Under the pieces are notes generated by a model, which saw only the letters and a program-made list of their open reading frames with translations, searched no databases and had not been told where the DNA came from. From the NCBI GenBank assembly GCA_016712315.1, contig JADJRG010000017.1:372001-436000 (forward strand): a stretch of DNA of 64,000 bases. Reading direction: 5' to 3'. The stretch is from Nannocystis sp. (lineage in GTDB: Bacteria > Myxococcota_A > Polyangia > Nannocystales > Nannocystaceae). Within the stretch, counting starts at the first letter, position 1. Every line of letters starts with the position of its first letter. A program made the translations under genes and the position numbers. Below, in pieces: positions 16,159 to 25,019 of the stretch.

Positions 16159-17739
16159 TCAGAGGGTGCGGGGGGCGGCGGGATCGGCGCCGGCTTCGGC
16201 CATGGCGCGGTGGGCCCGGTGCTCAAAGATACACCAATTGTTGGAGCCGAGGCGGATCCGGTGGCCGGTCTTGTAGTTAGGGGCGAAGCGGGGGTCGTGC
16301 ACGATGATGCGCGAGCCGGCCATGGTGGGGCGATCGCAATTGCCGGCGACGATCAGGACCATGTAGGCGGGCATCTGGTCGAAGATCCGGTCGGCGAAGG
16401 GCTTGCCGAGCTTTTGGGTGTAACCACCGGGGAGCTTGGAGATGACGGGGTCGACGAGGCCGAGGGTGTCGAGCAGGGGATAGTTGGTGCGGTAGCCGAC
16501 GAGGCCGATGTCGCCGATGGCGATCTTGCCGGGGGGTTGCTGCTCCAACCATTCGGAGGCGGCGCCGGCGGTGCGCATGTGGGCGCGATACTCCTGCTCG
16601 ACGAAGCGGGCGTGGGACTTTTTGAGGTTCTTGACGCGGTGGTTCGTGTAAAAGCCGCCGAGCGCGAGCATGACGAGGAGGAGGAAGAGGCCGCGCAGCT
16701 CCAAGATCCGGCGGATCCCGAGGCCGATGAGCAGGAAGAAGAAGGGCTCGATCGGGGCGACGAAGCGGTGATGCGGCATCCAGTCGCCGCCGACGAGCAC
16801 GATGTAGGCGCCGAATAGGACGGCGATGAGGGCGCAGGCGATGGCCTCGCGCGAGCGGCGGGCGAGGCCGACGGCGAGGCCAGGCAGGGCGAAGAGGGCG
16901 ATGTAGCCGAGGAACTCGAGGTAGCCGCGCATGTAGCCGCTGCCGCCCCTGAGCTGGCGGCTGAGGTCGCCGGTCTTTGCATAGAGCGTGGCCGGCAGCC
17001 AATCTCCATAATAATAGCGGCGCCAGAGGAGGTGGAGGGCGATCGGGGCGACGAATAAGGCGCCGCGGAGGAGGTTACGCGGGGAGACGAAGCGGCGGCC
17101 GAGGGTGAGCATGGCCAGGCCGAGGAAGAGGGGCGCCTCGGGGCGGGTGAGGCCGGCGGCGGCGAAGATGAGGCCAGACCAGGGGAAGGCGCGCTCTCGG
17201 TCCTCCTCGCGGTAGAGCTGATAGACGCCGCCGAGCACGAGCAGGGTGAAAAAGCCGGTCTCGAGGCCGAAGACGCTGTATCCCGCGAGTAAGGTGGAGG
17301 TGGCGAGCAGCCAGGTGGCGACGCACGGGATCAGGCCGAATGGGAGGAGGCGGGCGGCGAAGAAGTAGGTGACGATGAGGACGCCAAAGGCGCTGGCGGC
17401 GCCCATGACCTTGGACATCAGCACCGGATCGAGGCCGAGGGCGGCCTGGAGGCCGAGCAGGAGGGTCCAGAGGAAATTGGTATAACCCTCGATCCGCTCG
17501 CCGGCGTTGTAAACGAGGCCGAGGCCGTCCGCGAGGTTGTGCGAGTACCGAAAGGAGATGTAGGCGTCGTCGATGGTGAAGGAGGCGAAGCCCCACAAAT
17601 TCACGGCGAGGATGACCAGCGGGACGCCGAGGCCGAGCAGGAGGTGCAGGCGCGGGCTGGGCCGGGCGACCCGCAACCAGCTCCGGAGGCGGTAGAGGGG
17701 GCGTAGGGCGTTGTCGGGGCTCTGGGGCGCGGCGGCCAA
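16159..17739 (-). CDS. GT-C-fold membrane glycosyltransferase
   Basis: A 526-residue integral membrane protein with about 10-12 helices. After the first helix comes FTIDDAYISFRYSHNLADGL with the acidic pair D57-D58, then LVYNAGERIEGYTNFLWTLL; this is the first-loop signature of polyprenyl-phosphate-sugar-dependent GT-C transferases of the ArnT/AftB type. A soluble periplasmic C-terminal part (about 390-526) contains cysteines and a DPRFAPNYKTGHRI segment. It probably transfers a sugar from a lipid carrier to a cell-envelope glycan; the donor cannot be told. The start is TTG 17739 without a clear ribosome site. Confidence 0.82.
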   Translation of the reverse strand: MAAAPQSPDNALRPLYRLRSWLRVARPSPRLHLLLGLGVPLVILAVNLWGFASFTIDDAYISFRYSHNLADGLGLVYNAGERIEGYTNFLWTLLLGLQAALGLDPVLMSKVMGAASAFGVLIVTYFFAARLLPFGLIPCVATWLLATSTLLAGYSVFGLETGFFTLLVLGGVYQLYREEDRERAFPWSGLIFAAAGLTRPEAPLFLGLAMLTLGRRFVSPRNLLRGALFVAPIALHLLWRRYYYGDWLPATLYAKTGDLSRQLRGGSGYMRGYLEFLGYIALFALPGLAVGLARRSREAIACALIAVLFGAYIVLVGGDWMPHHRFVAPIEPFFFLLIGLGIRRILELRGLFLLLVMLALGGFYTNHRVKNLKKSHARFVEQEYRAHMRTAGAASEWLEQQPPGKIAIGDIGLVGYRTNYPLLDTLGLVDPVISKLPGGYTQKLGKPFADRIFDQMPAYMVLIVAGNCDRPTMAGSRIIVHDPRFAPNYKTGHRIRLGSNNWCIFEHRAHRAMAEAGADPAAPRTL

Positions 17740-17813
17740 GGGAGCGGGACGTTAACACATGGCCAGGCCAGGGCGGTAGCGCCCAGCGCGGGGCTCGCGC
17801 CAGCGGCGCTCGA

Positions 17814-20210
17814 TCACGCGCGGAGCCGGCCGAGGGAGGTGGAGGCGGTGGGGTTTTGGAGGGCGGCCTCCTGCGCCTCAGCGACGCGGCGGCTGGCGCG
17901 GAGGGCTCGTGTGAGCTCGCTGGCGTCTTCGCTGAGGGCGATGAGGCGGTCGCCTGGTCGGAGGACCAGGGCGAGATCGGGGTTGAGCAGGAGCGACTCG
18001 GGGCCCGCGGCGGCGGGGCGGGTGATACCCAGGGGGATGATCCCGTGGGGGGCCTCGAGGGCGTAGAGGGTGCGGCGGACGAGGCGCCAGGTCTTGCCTA
18101 AGAGCCAGGTTGGCGGGTCGACGGTGTAGATCTCGGCGTTGTCGTCGCGGAAGGAGACGACGCTGGTGAAGAAATCGGCGAAGTGCGGGTCAGTGGCGGC
18201 GCGGGCGAGCCAGGTGTGGGCGAGGTCGCGGGCGTTGAGCGGGGTGAGCCAGGCGCGGAAGGGATCAAAGAGGGCGCCCGCGGCGTCGTCGCTGGTCTCG
18301 ACGAGGGTGCGCGGTAAGGCGATGGCGCTGGGCTCGAGGCGATCCCCGGCGATCGCGGGGCGGTTGGTGGTGGCGAGCACGCCGTGATCGCGGCGAGCGG
18401 CGAGGGCGCAGGCGTGGTGGACGGCGCGGGCGATCCGCAAGGGGTGGAAGATCTCGGCCTCGCGGGTGGCGCCGCCCTCGAGGATGATGACGCGGGCGGC
18501 GCGGCTCAGGCGCAGGCCGACGAGGTTCTCCGGCACCTCGGGGTTCTCTTGATGGATGGTGAGCGACTTGACGCGGGCGAGCTGGAGGCGGACGCGCCTC
18601 GGCAAGGACTCGCTGACCATGACGTGGATCGGCCGGTGCTGGGCGGGGCCAGGGCTGCGCAAGAGGCGGATGAGGGGGAGCATGTCCTCTCGGAAGTTGA
18701 GCACGACCAGGTGGCCGCGCAGGCGCTGGAAGAGGCGGGTCTGATCCTGGGCGAAGATGTTGGTGAGCGCGGCGGTGAACCAAGCGAGCAGGCCGAGGCC
18801 GAAGATGGTGGCGGCGGCGCCGACGAAGCGGGCGGTGCTGCTCTTGATCGTCTCGGTGCTGAAGTTGCCGGTCGCGAGGGTGTTCATCTCCCAGAAGGAG
18901 TCGTTGAGGGTGCGTAGCCTGGCGTTCGAGTCATGTTCGATGAGCCAGACGATGAAGGTGGAGATGCCGACGATGAGGGCGAAGCCGGCGAAGGGGACGA
19001 GCGGGTTGGAGAGGTGTCCCTCGATGCCCACGCCGAAGCGGCGGAGCAGGCCGCGGCGGCGCAGCCAGCGGCGCAGGAGGAGGCCGGCGAGCAGGGCGAG
19101 GGCGAGGACGAGCGCGACCTTGAGCCCGCCGCGCCAGCGCGCCTCAGACTCGCGGGCGGCGGCGAGGGGGTGGAGGGGGATCGGCTCGCTCTCGGCGAAG
19201 CCGCGGGCGCGCAGCTCGAGCTTGTGCGCGGGGTCGTGGGCGATCGCGCGCAGGCCGTCGAGCAAGGCGGGGACGGCGGCGTCGACCCGCTGCTGGTGAG
19301 CGAGGGCGAGGGCGGGGTCGCGCGGGCGGGCGCTGAGCAGGACGGTGGTGACGCAGACGGTGGGGACGGCGAAGTCGAGGCCGTGGTAGGTGCGGGGCTC
19401 GATCGGGCAGATCCGATAATATGGGTAGCCGTCGATGAGGCGATCCAGCACGTCCTCGGGGAGCGGGTTGACGGTGGCGAGGCCCGAGGCGACGACGGCG
19501 GCGATGTCAGGATCTCCGCGCTCGGTGGTCCGCAGCATCATGAGGAGCCGCTGCTCGCGCAGGGCGGTGAGGGCGTCGTCGCTGCTCCCAGCGAAGAGGT
19601 TGAGGTCGTCGACGGTGTAGCCGGCGGCGCCGACGAGCACCTTGGCGGTCTCGTAGGAGCCCGAGCCCCGCTTGCCGAGGTAGATCGGGCGATCGCCGAT
19701 CGCGTCGAAGCTGTCGAGCCGAACTGGCCTGCGGACCAGCATGTGCACGGCGCCGTCGCTGAGGGCGCTGATCAGCTGGAGATCGGCGCGGCGGGCGTCC
19801 TCGGCCGTGAGGGCGCACATCCAGCCGCCGGTGGCGGGGGCGCCTTCGTCGCTGAGACCGACGTCGCTGTGGCCGGCGTTGTAGGCCTCGGCGGCGACGT
19901 CGTACTGGACGAGGGCGACGTCGAGCTCGCCGCGGAGCAGGCCGCGGATGTTGTCGCAGGAGCCCTTGGTGTGGGCGACCTCGAGGCGGAGCGGGGGGCG
20001 GGCGGCCTCGGCGGCGCGGGCGAGGTCCTCGCCGAGCAGGGCGAAGCCGCCGCCCTTGGCGCCGGCGCCGAAGCGCAAGGGCGCCGGCTCACCGGCGTCG
20101 GCGGCGACGGCGAGGAGGAGGACGCAGAGGGCGGCGGCGATCGACGCGAGGGCTCGGCTCAGGCGAGCCGCGTCGCTTCGTCGTCGCGATAAAAAATTGT
20201 CAGGCGACAT
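17814..20210 (-). CDS. TAXI receptor / CASTOR-like ion channel / RCK fusion
   Basis: A 798-residue fusion. A signal peptide (1-39) is followed by a TAXI-type periplasmic binding domain (about 45-335), recognised by GAKGGGFALLGEDLA, HTKGSCDNIRGLLRGELDVA and VQYDVAAEAYNAG. Membrane helices lie at about 362-380 and 406-425, a re-entrant pore segment at 437-453, and another helix at 460-485. The C-terminal part (about 498-790) starts GHLVVLNFRED, like RCK/TrkA-N nucleotide-binding domains. The pore reads TLATGNFS where potassium channels have TVGYG; the A-x-GN pattern is instead reminiscent of the CASTOR/POLLUX filter (ADAGN). It may be a ligand-gated channel. The start ATG at 20210 overlaps the upstream gene by 11 bases. 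Confidence 0.82.
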   Translation of the reverse strand: MSPDNFLSRRRSDAARLSRALASIAAALCVLLLAVAADAGEPAPLRFGAGAKGGGFALLGEDLARAAEAARPPLRLEVAHTKGSCDNIRGLLRGELDVALVQYDVAAEAYNAGHSDVGLSDEGAPATGGWMCALTAEDARRADLQLISALSDGAVHMLVRRPVRLDSFDAIGDRPIYLGKRGSGSYETAKVLVGAAGYTVDDLNLFAGSSDDALTALREQRLLMMLRTTERGDPDIAAVVASGLATVNPLPEDVLDRLIDGYPYYRICPIEPRTYHGLDFAVPTVCVTTVLLSARPRDPALALAHQQRVDAAVPALLDGLRAIAHDPAHKLELRARGFAESEPIPLHPLAAARESEARWRGGLKVALVLALALLAGLLLRRWLRRRGLLRRFGVGIEGHLSNPLVPFAGFALIVGISTFIVWLIEHDSNARLRTLNDSFWEMNTLATGNFSTETIKSSTARFVGAAATIFGLGLLAWFTAALTNIFAQDQTRLFQRLRGHLVVLNFREDMLPLIRLLRSPGPAQHRPIHVMVSESLPRRVRLQLARVKSLTIHQENPEVPENLVGLRLSRAARVIILEGGATREAEIFHPLRIARAVHHACALAARRDHGVLATTNRPAIAGDRLEPSAIALPRTLVETSDDAAGALFDPFRAWLTPLNARDLAHTWLARAATDPHFADFFTSVVSFRDDNAEIYTVDPPTWLLGKTWRLVRRTLYALEAPHGIIPLGITRPAAAGPESLLLNPDLALVLRPGDRLIALSEDASELTRALRASRRVAEAQEAALQNPTASTSLGRLRA

Positions 20211-20952
20211 CGGTGAGCTCGGCGGTGGTGAGGGCGAGCAAGCAGGCGACCTCGGCGAGGCTATAACCTGGCCCAGGGTTCAGGCGGAGGCCGGCGCCCG
20301 CTCCAGCGCCGTCAAAGACGCCGATGAGGGTGAGGGGCTCGCCGTCGGGGGCCTCCTCGAGGGCGAGGGTGGCGGCGCGGAAGGTGGCGGCGCGGAGGTG
20401 GGCAGGGACAGGGATGGTGAGGACGCGGACCCGGCCGTGGAGGAGGCCGAGGATGAAGCGGAAGACGGCGAGGTCGACGCAGGCGTGGGCGAAGAGGGCG
20501 GCGCGGAGGAAGCCGGGATAAAAGATGGTGGTGACGCCGAGGCCGGCGAACTCGAAGCTGGCCTCAGGATCTTCGATGGCGACGACGACGGCTGGCCCCT
20601 TGAGGGCGCCGCAGGCGCGGCGGATCGCGGCGCAGATGAGCCGCGAATTGGCGTCGACTTCGCCCCCCGCGTGGCGCGGTAGGACGATGACGGCGCGGGC
20701 GGCGGTGACGGCGGCTCGGTCGGCGAGCAGGGCGGTGTAGTGTTCGAGGCCGCGGTCGATGGCGCCTTGGAGGTAGGTCGCGCGGCCAGCGAGGTGCGGC
20801 TCGATCTCCGCAGGCGCGGCGGCGCCGACGCAGAGGAGATCGAGGCGGGGGCCGTCGTTGAGGCGGTGGAGGGCGCTTAAGAGGCCCTCGGCGGCGGGGT
20901 CGTAGTTGAGGACGATGACGCGCGCGGGCGCTTCTGTGGGGGCCGGGAGCAA
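20200..20952 (-). CDS. Stand-alone RCK/TrkA-N-like regulatory protein
   Basis: A 250-residue soluble protein starting at TTG 20952. Its N-terminus ARVIVLNYDPAAEGLLSALH parallels the RCK start of the downstream channel (GHLVVLNFREDMLPLIRLL), followed by strand-helix repeats (RLDLLCVG, ATYLQGAI, AARAVIVLPRH, AVVVAIEDPEA) typical of a Rossmann fold, and a beta-rich C-terminal part. It has no membrane segment. The overlap with the channel gene implies a stable partnership, perhaps as extra subunits of a cytoplasmic gating ring as in CASTOR/POLLUX or BK-type channels. The ligand is unknown, and the usual glycine-rich NAD loop is not clear. Confidence 0.72.
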   Translation of the reverse strand: MLPAPTEAPARVIVLNYDPAAEGLLSALHRLNDGPRLDLLCVGAAAPAEIEPHLAGRATYLQGAIDRGLEHYTALLADRAAVTAARAVIVLPRHAGGEVDANSRLICAAIRRACGALKGPAVVVAIEDPEASFEFAGLGVTTIFYPGFLRAALFAHACVDLAVFRFILGLLHGRVRVLTIPVPAHLRAATFRAATLALEEAPDGEPLTLIGVFDGAGAGAGLRLNPGPGYSLAEVACLLALTTAELTDVA

Positions 20953-21016
20953 CGGGCGGACGATCGCGTCACCTCAAAAGAGTGTCAAGCGCAGGTGCAG
21001 CGGGGCGCTCGGGGCG

Positions 21017-21868
21017 ATGCTACCCTCGCGCGGCGCCGTGCCCGTGCTGAGCGACGAGATCCTGTTGGTGTTGGCGGCGATCGTGTCGTTCGTGGTGACG
21101 TACGTGGGTACGTCGGTGGGGCTGGTGCTGGGGCACCTGCGGCTGGCGCTGCTGGTGGCGTGGCTGGGGCCCGTGGTGGGCGCAGGATCGAGCCTGGCGG
21201 TGTCGAGCGTGGGCGCGCTGATCGGGGCGCTGCACCACGGTCGCGAGGGGCGGATCGAGGCGCGGCTGCTGCTGTCCCTTGGGGCACCTTCGGCGGCAGC
21301 GGCGTTCGTGACGGCGAGCTTGGCGCCGCGGGTGGACCCGCGATGGATCAAAGGGGCGATCGCGGCGGCGCTGGTGGCGGCAGGTGGATCGATGCTGCAT
21401 AAGCAGTTGCAGGCGCGATCACGCGCGCGCGCGGTGAAGGCGGGGGAGGCGGCAGCGCCGCGGAGCGCGAGCGCGGAGTCAGCGGCCTCGGTGAAGGTGA
21501 TCGGCTGGCGAGCGCTGAGCCGTGAAGCGGCGATGGGGGCGATCTTCGGGGCCGTGTCGGGGTTGGTGGGGCTGCTGCTGGGGACGCTGCGCCTGCCGAT
21601 CTTGATGCGGCTCGCACAATCCCCGCGGTCGGCGATCGGGACGAATATGGCGATCGGAGCGCTGACGGGGGCGACGGCCGGGATCGCGGCGGTGCGCGAA
21701 GGGAGCGTGGATCTGCTGGCGTTCGCGGCGCTGGCGCCCGTGACGACGGCCGCTGCTTGGCTGGGGGCGCGCGCGACAGGACGGCTGGATCGCGGGGCGC
21801 TGGAGGTGAGGATCGCCTTGATCTTGATCGCGACCGGGGTGTGGATGGGGGGGCGGCTGATCGGGTGA
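21017..21868 (+). CDS. TauE/SafE-family sulfite exporter-like permease
   Basis: A 283-residue membrane protein with about eight helices arranged as two similar halves, each opening with a Gly-rich helix (VTYVGTSVGLVLGHLRLALL; AVSGLVGLLLGTLRLPILMR). This duplicated pattern and the length fit the TauE/SafE (formerly DUF81) family, whose members move sulfite, sulfoacetate or other small organic anions. The ATG at 21017 is preferred; GTG 21038 is also possible, and the frame stays open to 20906 within the divergent gene. No linked sulfur-metabolism gene is present, so the substrate is open. Confidence 0.75.
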   Translation: MLPSRGAVPVLSDEILLVLAAIVSFVVTYVGTSVGLVLGHLRLALLVAWLGPVVGAGSSLAVSSVGALIGALHHGREGRIEARLLLSLGAPSAAAAFVTASLAPRVDPRWIKGAIAAALVAAGGSMLHKQLQARSRARAVKAGEAAAPRSASAESAASVKVIGWRALSREAAMGAIFGAVSGLVGLLLGTLRLPILMRLAQSPRSAIGTNMAIGALTGATAGIAAVREGSVDLLAFAALAPVTTAAAWLGARATGRLDRGALEVRIALILIATGVWMGGRLIG

Positions 21869-22040
21869 GCGGTTGATTGGGTGTGTGGGTTAAGACTGAG
21901 GCGGGGCGGGTCTTGGGTGGGTGCGGGGGCCTGGGGGGCGGCGGCGAGATCAGAGCACCTCGATGAGCCGCGGGTCGCAGATCCGGTGCAGAAATTTCGT
22001 GATGGCGGATAGGTTCGACTGTGGCAGCCTGCGGCCACCG

Positions 22041-22742
22041 ATGAGCGTCGCATTCGTCACTTTCCTCGCCCTCCAGGGCGCTGTGGGGCCAGTCGACGGC
22101 GAAAGTGCCGAGCCGGAGGCGGCGGTCGCAGCGCCTACACCGGCCCCGGCTCCGCAAGCCGCGGAGCCGGCTGTGGTCGCTGCGCAGCCGGTGGTCGAGG
22201 CGCAGCCGGTGACGCGGGCGCCTGGCACGTTCAGTGCTGCGCAGATCGGCTGGATCAATCGCCGATGGTCCGGGGTGGGTGTTGGTTATGATAATGGGAT
22301 CTGGGGCGGAAAATTTGGCCAATCGATCAAGGTGATGATCCCGTTCGGGCGCGATGTCGGGCGCTTCGTCGGCCTTCGTGTGCGCGGCGCGATGGTCCAC
22401 CACGTGGATGATGCGATGGACCAATTCGACCCGGTGATCAACGCAGGGGTGGAGTTCATCGGGCGCTCTCCGGTGTGGTGGGGGGTGCTGCGGGTGTACG
22501 GGGGCGGCGGCGCGTGGGCCGGGATCCGCCCGAATCCGACGAGCCTGGGCGCGCAGTACCGGATCGGCGGAGGGGGCTTCTTCGGCTTCGAGGCCTTCGC
22601 GGCGCACTTTATGGCGTTTACGCTGGAGGTCGGCGGGCAGGCGCCCGGCCACGGGCTGGGGATCGATGGGGGCGGGAGCGTGATGGGCGGGATGATGTTC
22701 TACTTCGGGCAGAATGAGGCGCGCTGGGGTCAAGTTCGGTGA
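22041..22742 (+). CDS. Exported protein with Ala/Pro linker and barrel-like domain
   Basis: A 233-residue protein. The ATG at 22041 gives a short hydrophobic leader (MSVAFVTFLALQGAVG) and an Ala/Pro/Val-rich linker to about residue 60. The rest is rich in Gly and aromatic residues with alternating strands (GVGVGYDNGIWGGKFGQSIK, FVGLRVRGAMVHHV, VWWGVLRVYGGGGAWAGI, AFTLEVGGQAP, MGGMMFYFGQ), typical of a small outer-membrane beta-barrel or lipocalin-like fold. An alternative ATG at 22002 would add 13 charged residues. I do not recognise the family. Confidence 0.65.
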   Translation: MSVAFVTFLALQGAVGPVDGESAEPEAAVAAPTPAPAPQAAEPAVVAAQPVVEAQPVTRAPGTFSAAQIGWINRRWSGVGVGYDNGIWGGKFGQSIKVMIPFGRDVGRFVGLRVRGAMVHHVDDAMDQFDPVINAGVEFIGRSPVWWGVLRVYGGGGAWAGIRPNPTSLGAQYRIGGGGFFGFEAFAAHFMAFTLEVGGQAPGHGLGIDGGGSVMGGMMFYFGQNEARWGQVR

Positions 22743-22839
22743 AGCGAGGCGGTCTTTGGGGGGCGTGCGGGGGCCCTGGGAGGGCCTCGTCGCGCTCGAT
22801 GTGGTCCCGAGGGTCCGCTGAATAGATCGCTCCTCGGGT

Positions 22840-23646
22840 TCAGGTGAGTTGGGCGCTGATCTCGGCGGCGGCGGCTTCGAGGCGTTGGCGGCGGGCTCGG
22901 GCGCGGAGGTGGAGGTAAGCGACGGCGGTGAGGATGGCTCCGAGGCTGAACCATAGGGCCTCGAGGGCGCGCTGGAGGAGGCCGCGGAGAGGGGCGGTGT
23001 GGACGGCGCCGGCGAGCAGGCCGAGGACGGCGATGAGGAGGAAGAGCTTGAGGCGGCTCTTCAAAACTGTGAGGCGGAGGTCGTGGGTGAGCTCGGCGCT
23101 GGCGGCGAGGGCGCGGAGCGGGCCGGCTCGCTCGCAGAGGGCGATGACCGGGGCGAGGGCGTAGGAGGAGGAGATCCCTAGGGCGATGACGACGCCGGCG
23201 AAGAGGACGAGGGTGGCGAACTCGCCAGCGTGATCAGCAGCGAGCAGGGCGAGGGCGAGGATCGTGAGCCAGGCGAGGGTGCGGAGGAGGATCGCGGCGG
23301 CGATCGCGGGCAGACGCGTGAGCGCGGTGAGGAGGAGCCGGAGGGCGCTGGTGCGCTGGCCAGCGAGGGTGTGCATGACAAGCACGAGCAGGAGGGCCTC
23401 GGCGAGCAGGCTCGCGACGAGGGGCACGAGGGTGAGGAGGAGATGCGGGGCCGTCGGGAGATCGTCGGGGAGGGGGTGGTCGGCGAGCCACCAGGAGGGC
23501 GCGAGGGCGCAGAGGCCGAGAAATAGCGCGCTGCAGGGGCGGGCGCGGAAGATCTGGAAGGTGCCGGCGACCCAGGCGTTGCTGTCGAGGCGGGGGCGGC
23601 CGCGGAGAGAGACGATCCGGGAGGGGAGCTCACGAGGGCGGGGCAC
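22840..23646 (-). CDS. Multi-pass membrane protein, function unknown
   Basis: A 268-residue protein starting at GTG 23646, with a basic N-terminus, about six hydrophobic segments between residues 40 and 240, and a charged Arg/Glu tail (RARARRQRLEAAAAEISAQL). The arrangement of long Leu/Ala helices resembles membrane domains found beside GlpQ-like phosphodiesterases, but no enzymatic part is attached. It lies between genes on the opposite strand, so it is probably transcribed alone. Confidence 0.65.
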   Translation of the reverse strand: MPRPRELPSRIVSLRGRPRLDSNAWVAGTFQIFRARPCSALFLGLCALAPSWWLADHPLPDDLPTAPHLLLTLVPLVASLLAEALLLVLVMHTLAGQRTSALRLLLTALTRLPAIAAAILLRTLAWLTILALALLAADHAGEFATLVLFAGVVIALGISSSYALAPVIALCERAGPLRALAASAELTHDLRLTVLKSRLKLFLLIAVLGLLAGAVHTAPLRGLLQRALEALWFSLGAILTAVAYLHLRARARRQRLEAAAAEISAQLT

Positions 23647-23714
23647 GCGGCGATGGTACTCCTTGATGGCCTCCAGCGGCGCGCAGGTCGCGGGAGCTAG
23701 GGTACTCTCGGGCC

Positions 23715-24380
23715 ATGAACTCCGACCAGGTTGCCCTTTGTGAACGTCGACGCGCCGCTGTTGTGGTTGAAGCTGCTCCGGGCGGGAGCCGCCGCGAGGG
23801 GCGCGACGACAGGCCGCTCCGCTCGCTCGGGCCTGTGTTCTTTTTTTTAGCGGGGCTGGTCGGGGCGCAGGGTTGTGGGGGCGCGGGCGCTCCTGCGGGC
23901 GCGGCGGACGCGGCTGGGGGGGCGGCTCCAGCTTCGACGGCTTCGGCGGCGCCAGCGGCCCCAGCGGCGCCAGCGGCCCCAGCGGCGCCAGCGGCGGATC
24001 AGCCGTTCGCGACGCCGAACGCGCCGCCGCCGCCGCCGCCGCCAGGGGCGCTGCTGCAGGCGAAGCCGCCGCTGTTCGTGCAGATCTGCGGGGCAGAGGC
24101 GCCGTGCCCGTCGCTGCTGCAACCAGCAGGGGAGGTGCACTGTCGGGACCTGAAGATGGGCGACTACGGGTCAGGGTGGCGGCTGCCCGACCTGGAGGAG
24201 GCGAAGCGCTTCGGCCGCTTGGCAGGGCTGGAGGGGCGCGAGGGCTATCACTGGACCCGCACGGCGTACGCCGAGGATCCGAAGCAGGCGTGGATCGTCG
24301 ACCCGGCAGACGGCGGGCCGCCGACGACGATCCCGCGAGACCGCAAGCCGTTCACCGTGCGCTGCGTGTTTGAGCCGTAA
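23715..24380 (+). CDS. Lipoprotein with Ala/Pro repeats and DUF1566-like domain
   Basis: A 221-residue protein. A hydrophobic core FFFLAGLVG ends in GAQGC (possible lipidation at Cys54); the charged region before it is unusually long for a signal peptide. An internal GTG at 23835 would cut that to two residues, too short, so the ATG at 23715 is kept. An Ala/Pro linker (about 60-110) is encoded by 18-base repeats (23946-23997). The C-terminal domain (about 120-221), with HCRDLKMGDYGSGWRLPDLE and YHWTRTAYAEDPKQAW, resembles the DUF1566/Lcl C-terminal fold found in surface proteins. A run of eight T residues (23841-23848) sits in the signal-peptide codons and could be slippage-prone. Confidence 0.65.
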   Translation: MNSDQVALCERRRAAVVVEAAPGGSRREGRDDRPLRSLGPVFFFLAGLVGAQGCGGAGAPAGAADAAGGAAPASTASAAPAAPAAPAAPAAPAADQPFATPNAPPPPPPPGALLQAKPPLFVQICGAEAPCPSLLQPAGEVHCRDLKMGDYGSGWRLPDLEEAKRFGRLAGLEGREGYHWTRTAYAEDPKQAWIVDPADGGPPTTIPRDRKPFTVRCVFEP

Positions 24381-24445
24381 GCGCGGCGGCGCGACCCTCA
24401 AGAAGAGAGGTGCGGCGCTGGCGGATCCGGGATAGGCTGACGGGC

Positions 24446-24949
24446 GTGCGACGGTCGGCCTTGCTCGTGTTCTTGTGCGCTTGTGGACCTGGACCAGGGG
24501 TGAGCGCGACGGGCTCGTCGACGAGCGGGGCGACGACTGAACCTGACTCTTCGACCAGCGACGGTACGACCGGCTGTGAGCGCAGCTCAGAGTGTATGGG
24601 CGACACCGACGCGGTGGTGATCTGCGTGGCAGAGTACGCCAGCGATACGCTGGGTGGGTCGCGCTCGGAGGGGCGCTGCGTGGACGCGTCGGAGTGTATC
24701 GCGCGGCTCGATCTCGCGCGCTGGTGCTTCGACCATGCAGGCTGCTGCGAGGGGCTGCGCTGCCGCAGCGCCGACGGGATCTGCGAGGAGCCAGAGCTGG
24801 GGCAAGATACGTCCTCAGGCGGCGAGTCCTCGTCGAGCGGCGAGGATACCGCAGACTCGACGAGCACGGACGACTCGACGAGCGACACGGCTGGTACAGG
24901 CGACTCGACGAGCGACACGGCTGGTACAGGCGACTCGACGAGCGCTTGA
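24446..24949 (+). CDS. Small Cys-rich lipoprotein with tandem Ser/Thr tail
   Basis: A 167-residue lipoprotein. The GTG at 24446 starts a short signal peptide with FLCAC (lipidation at Cys11 or Cys13). A Ser/Thr linker precedes a compact Cys-rich domain (about 40-115, CERSSECMGD, CVDASECIARLDLARWCFD, CCEGLRCRSADGIC), and the C-terminal 50 residues are low-complexity Ser/Thr/Asp/Gly. The tail ends with an exact duplication of 10 residues (DSTSDTAGTG). No function was recognised; it looks like a surface-exposed stalked protein. Confidence 0.7.
   Translation: MRRSALLVFLCACGPGPGVSATGSSTSGATTEPDSSTSDGTTGCERSSECMGDTDAVVICVAEYASDTLGGSRSEGRCVDASECIARLDLARWCFDHAGCCEGLRCRSADGICEEPELGQDTSSGGESSSSGEDTADSTSTDDSTSDTAGTGDSTSDTAGTGDSTSA
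24871..24930 (+). repeat. Exact 30-base tandem duplication
   Basis: The 30-base unit at 24871-24900 is repeated exactly at 24901-24930, and its first 14 bases recur a third time at 24931-24944. It keeps the reading frame and encodes the DSTSDTAGTG repeat of the lipoprotein tail. Identity at third positions indicates recent expansion. Confidence 0.95.
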
Positions 24950-25019
24950 TGGTTCGAGCGCGGCGGGTCCGCTCAAACCCCTCATGCAAATCCCCTCGGG
25001 TAGAGCCGAGGTGGGTGGG

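Noticed and set aside
22223..22238. A sigma-54-like TGGCACG-N4-GTGCT
   Set aside because: It lies inside the coding region at 22041-22742 and does not precede any gene start.
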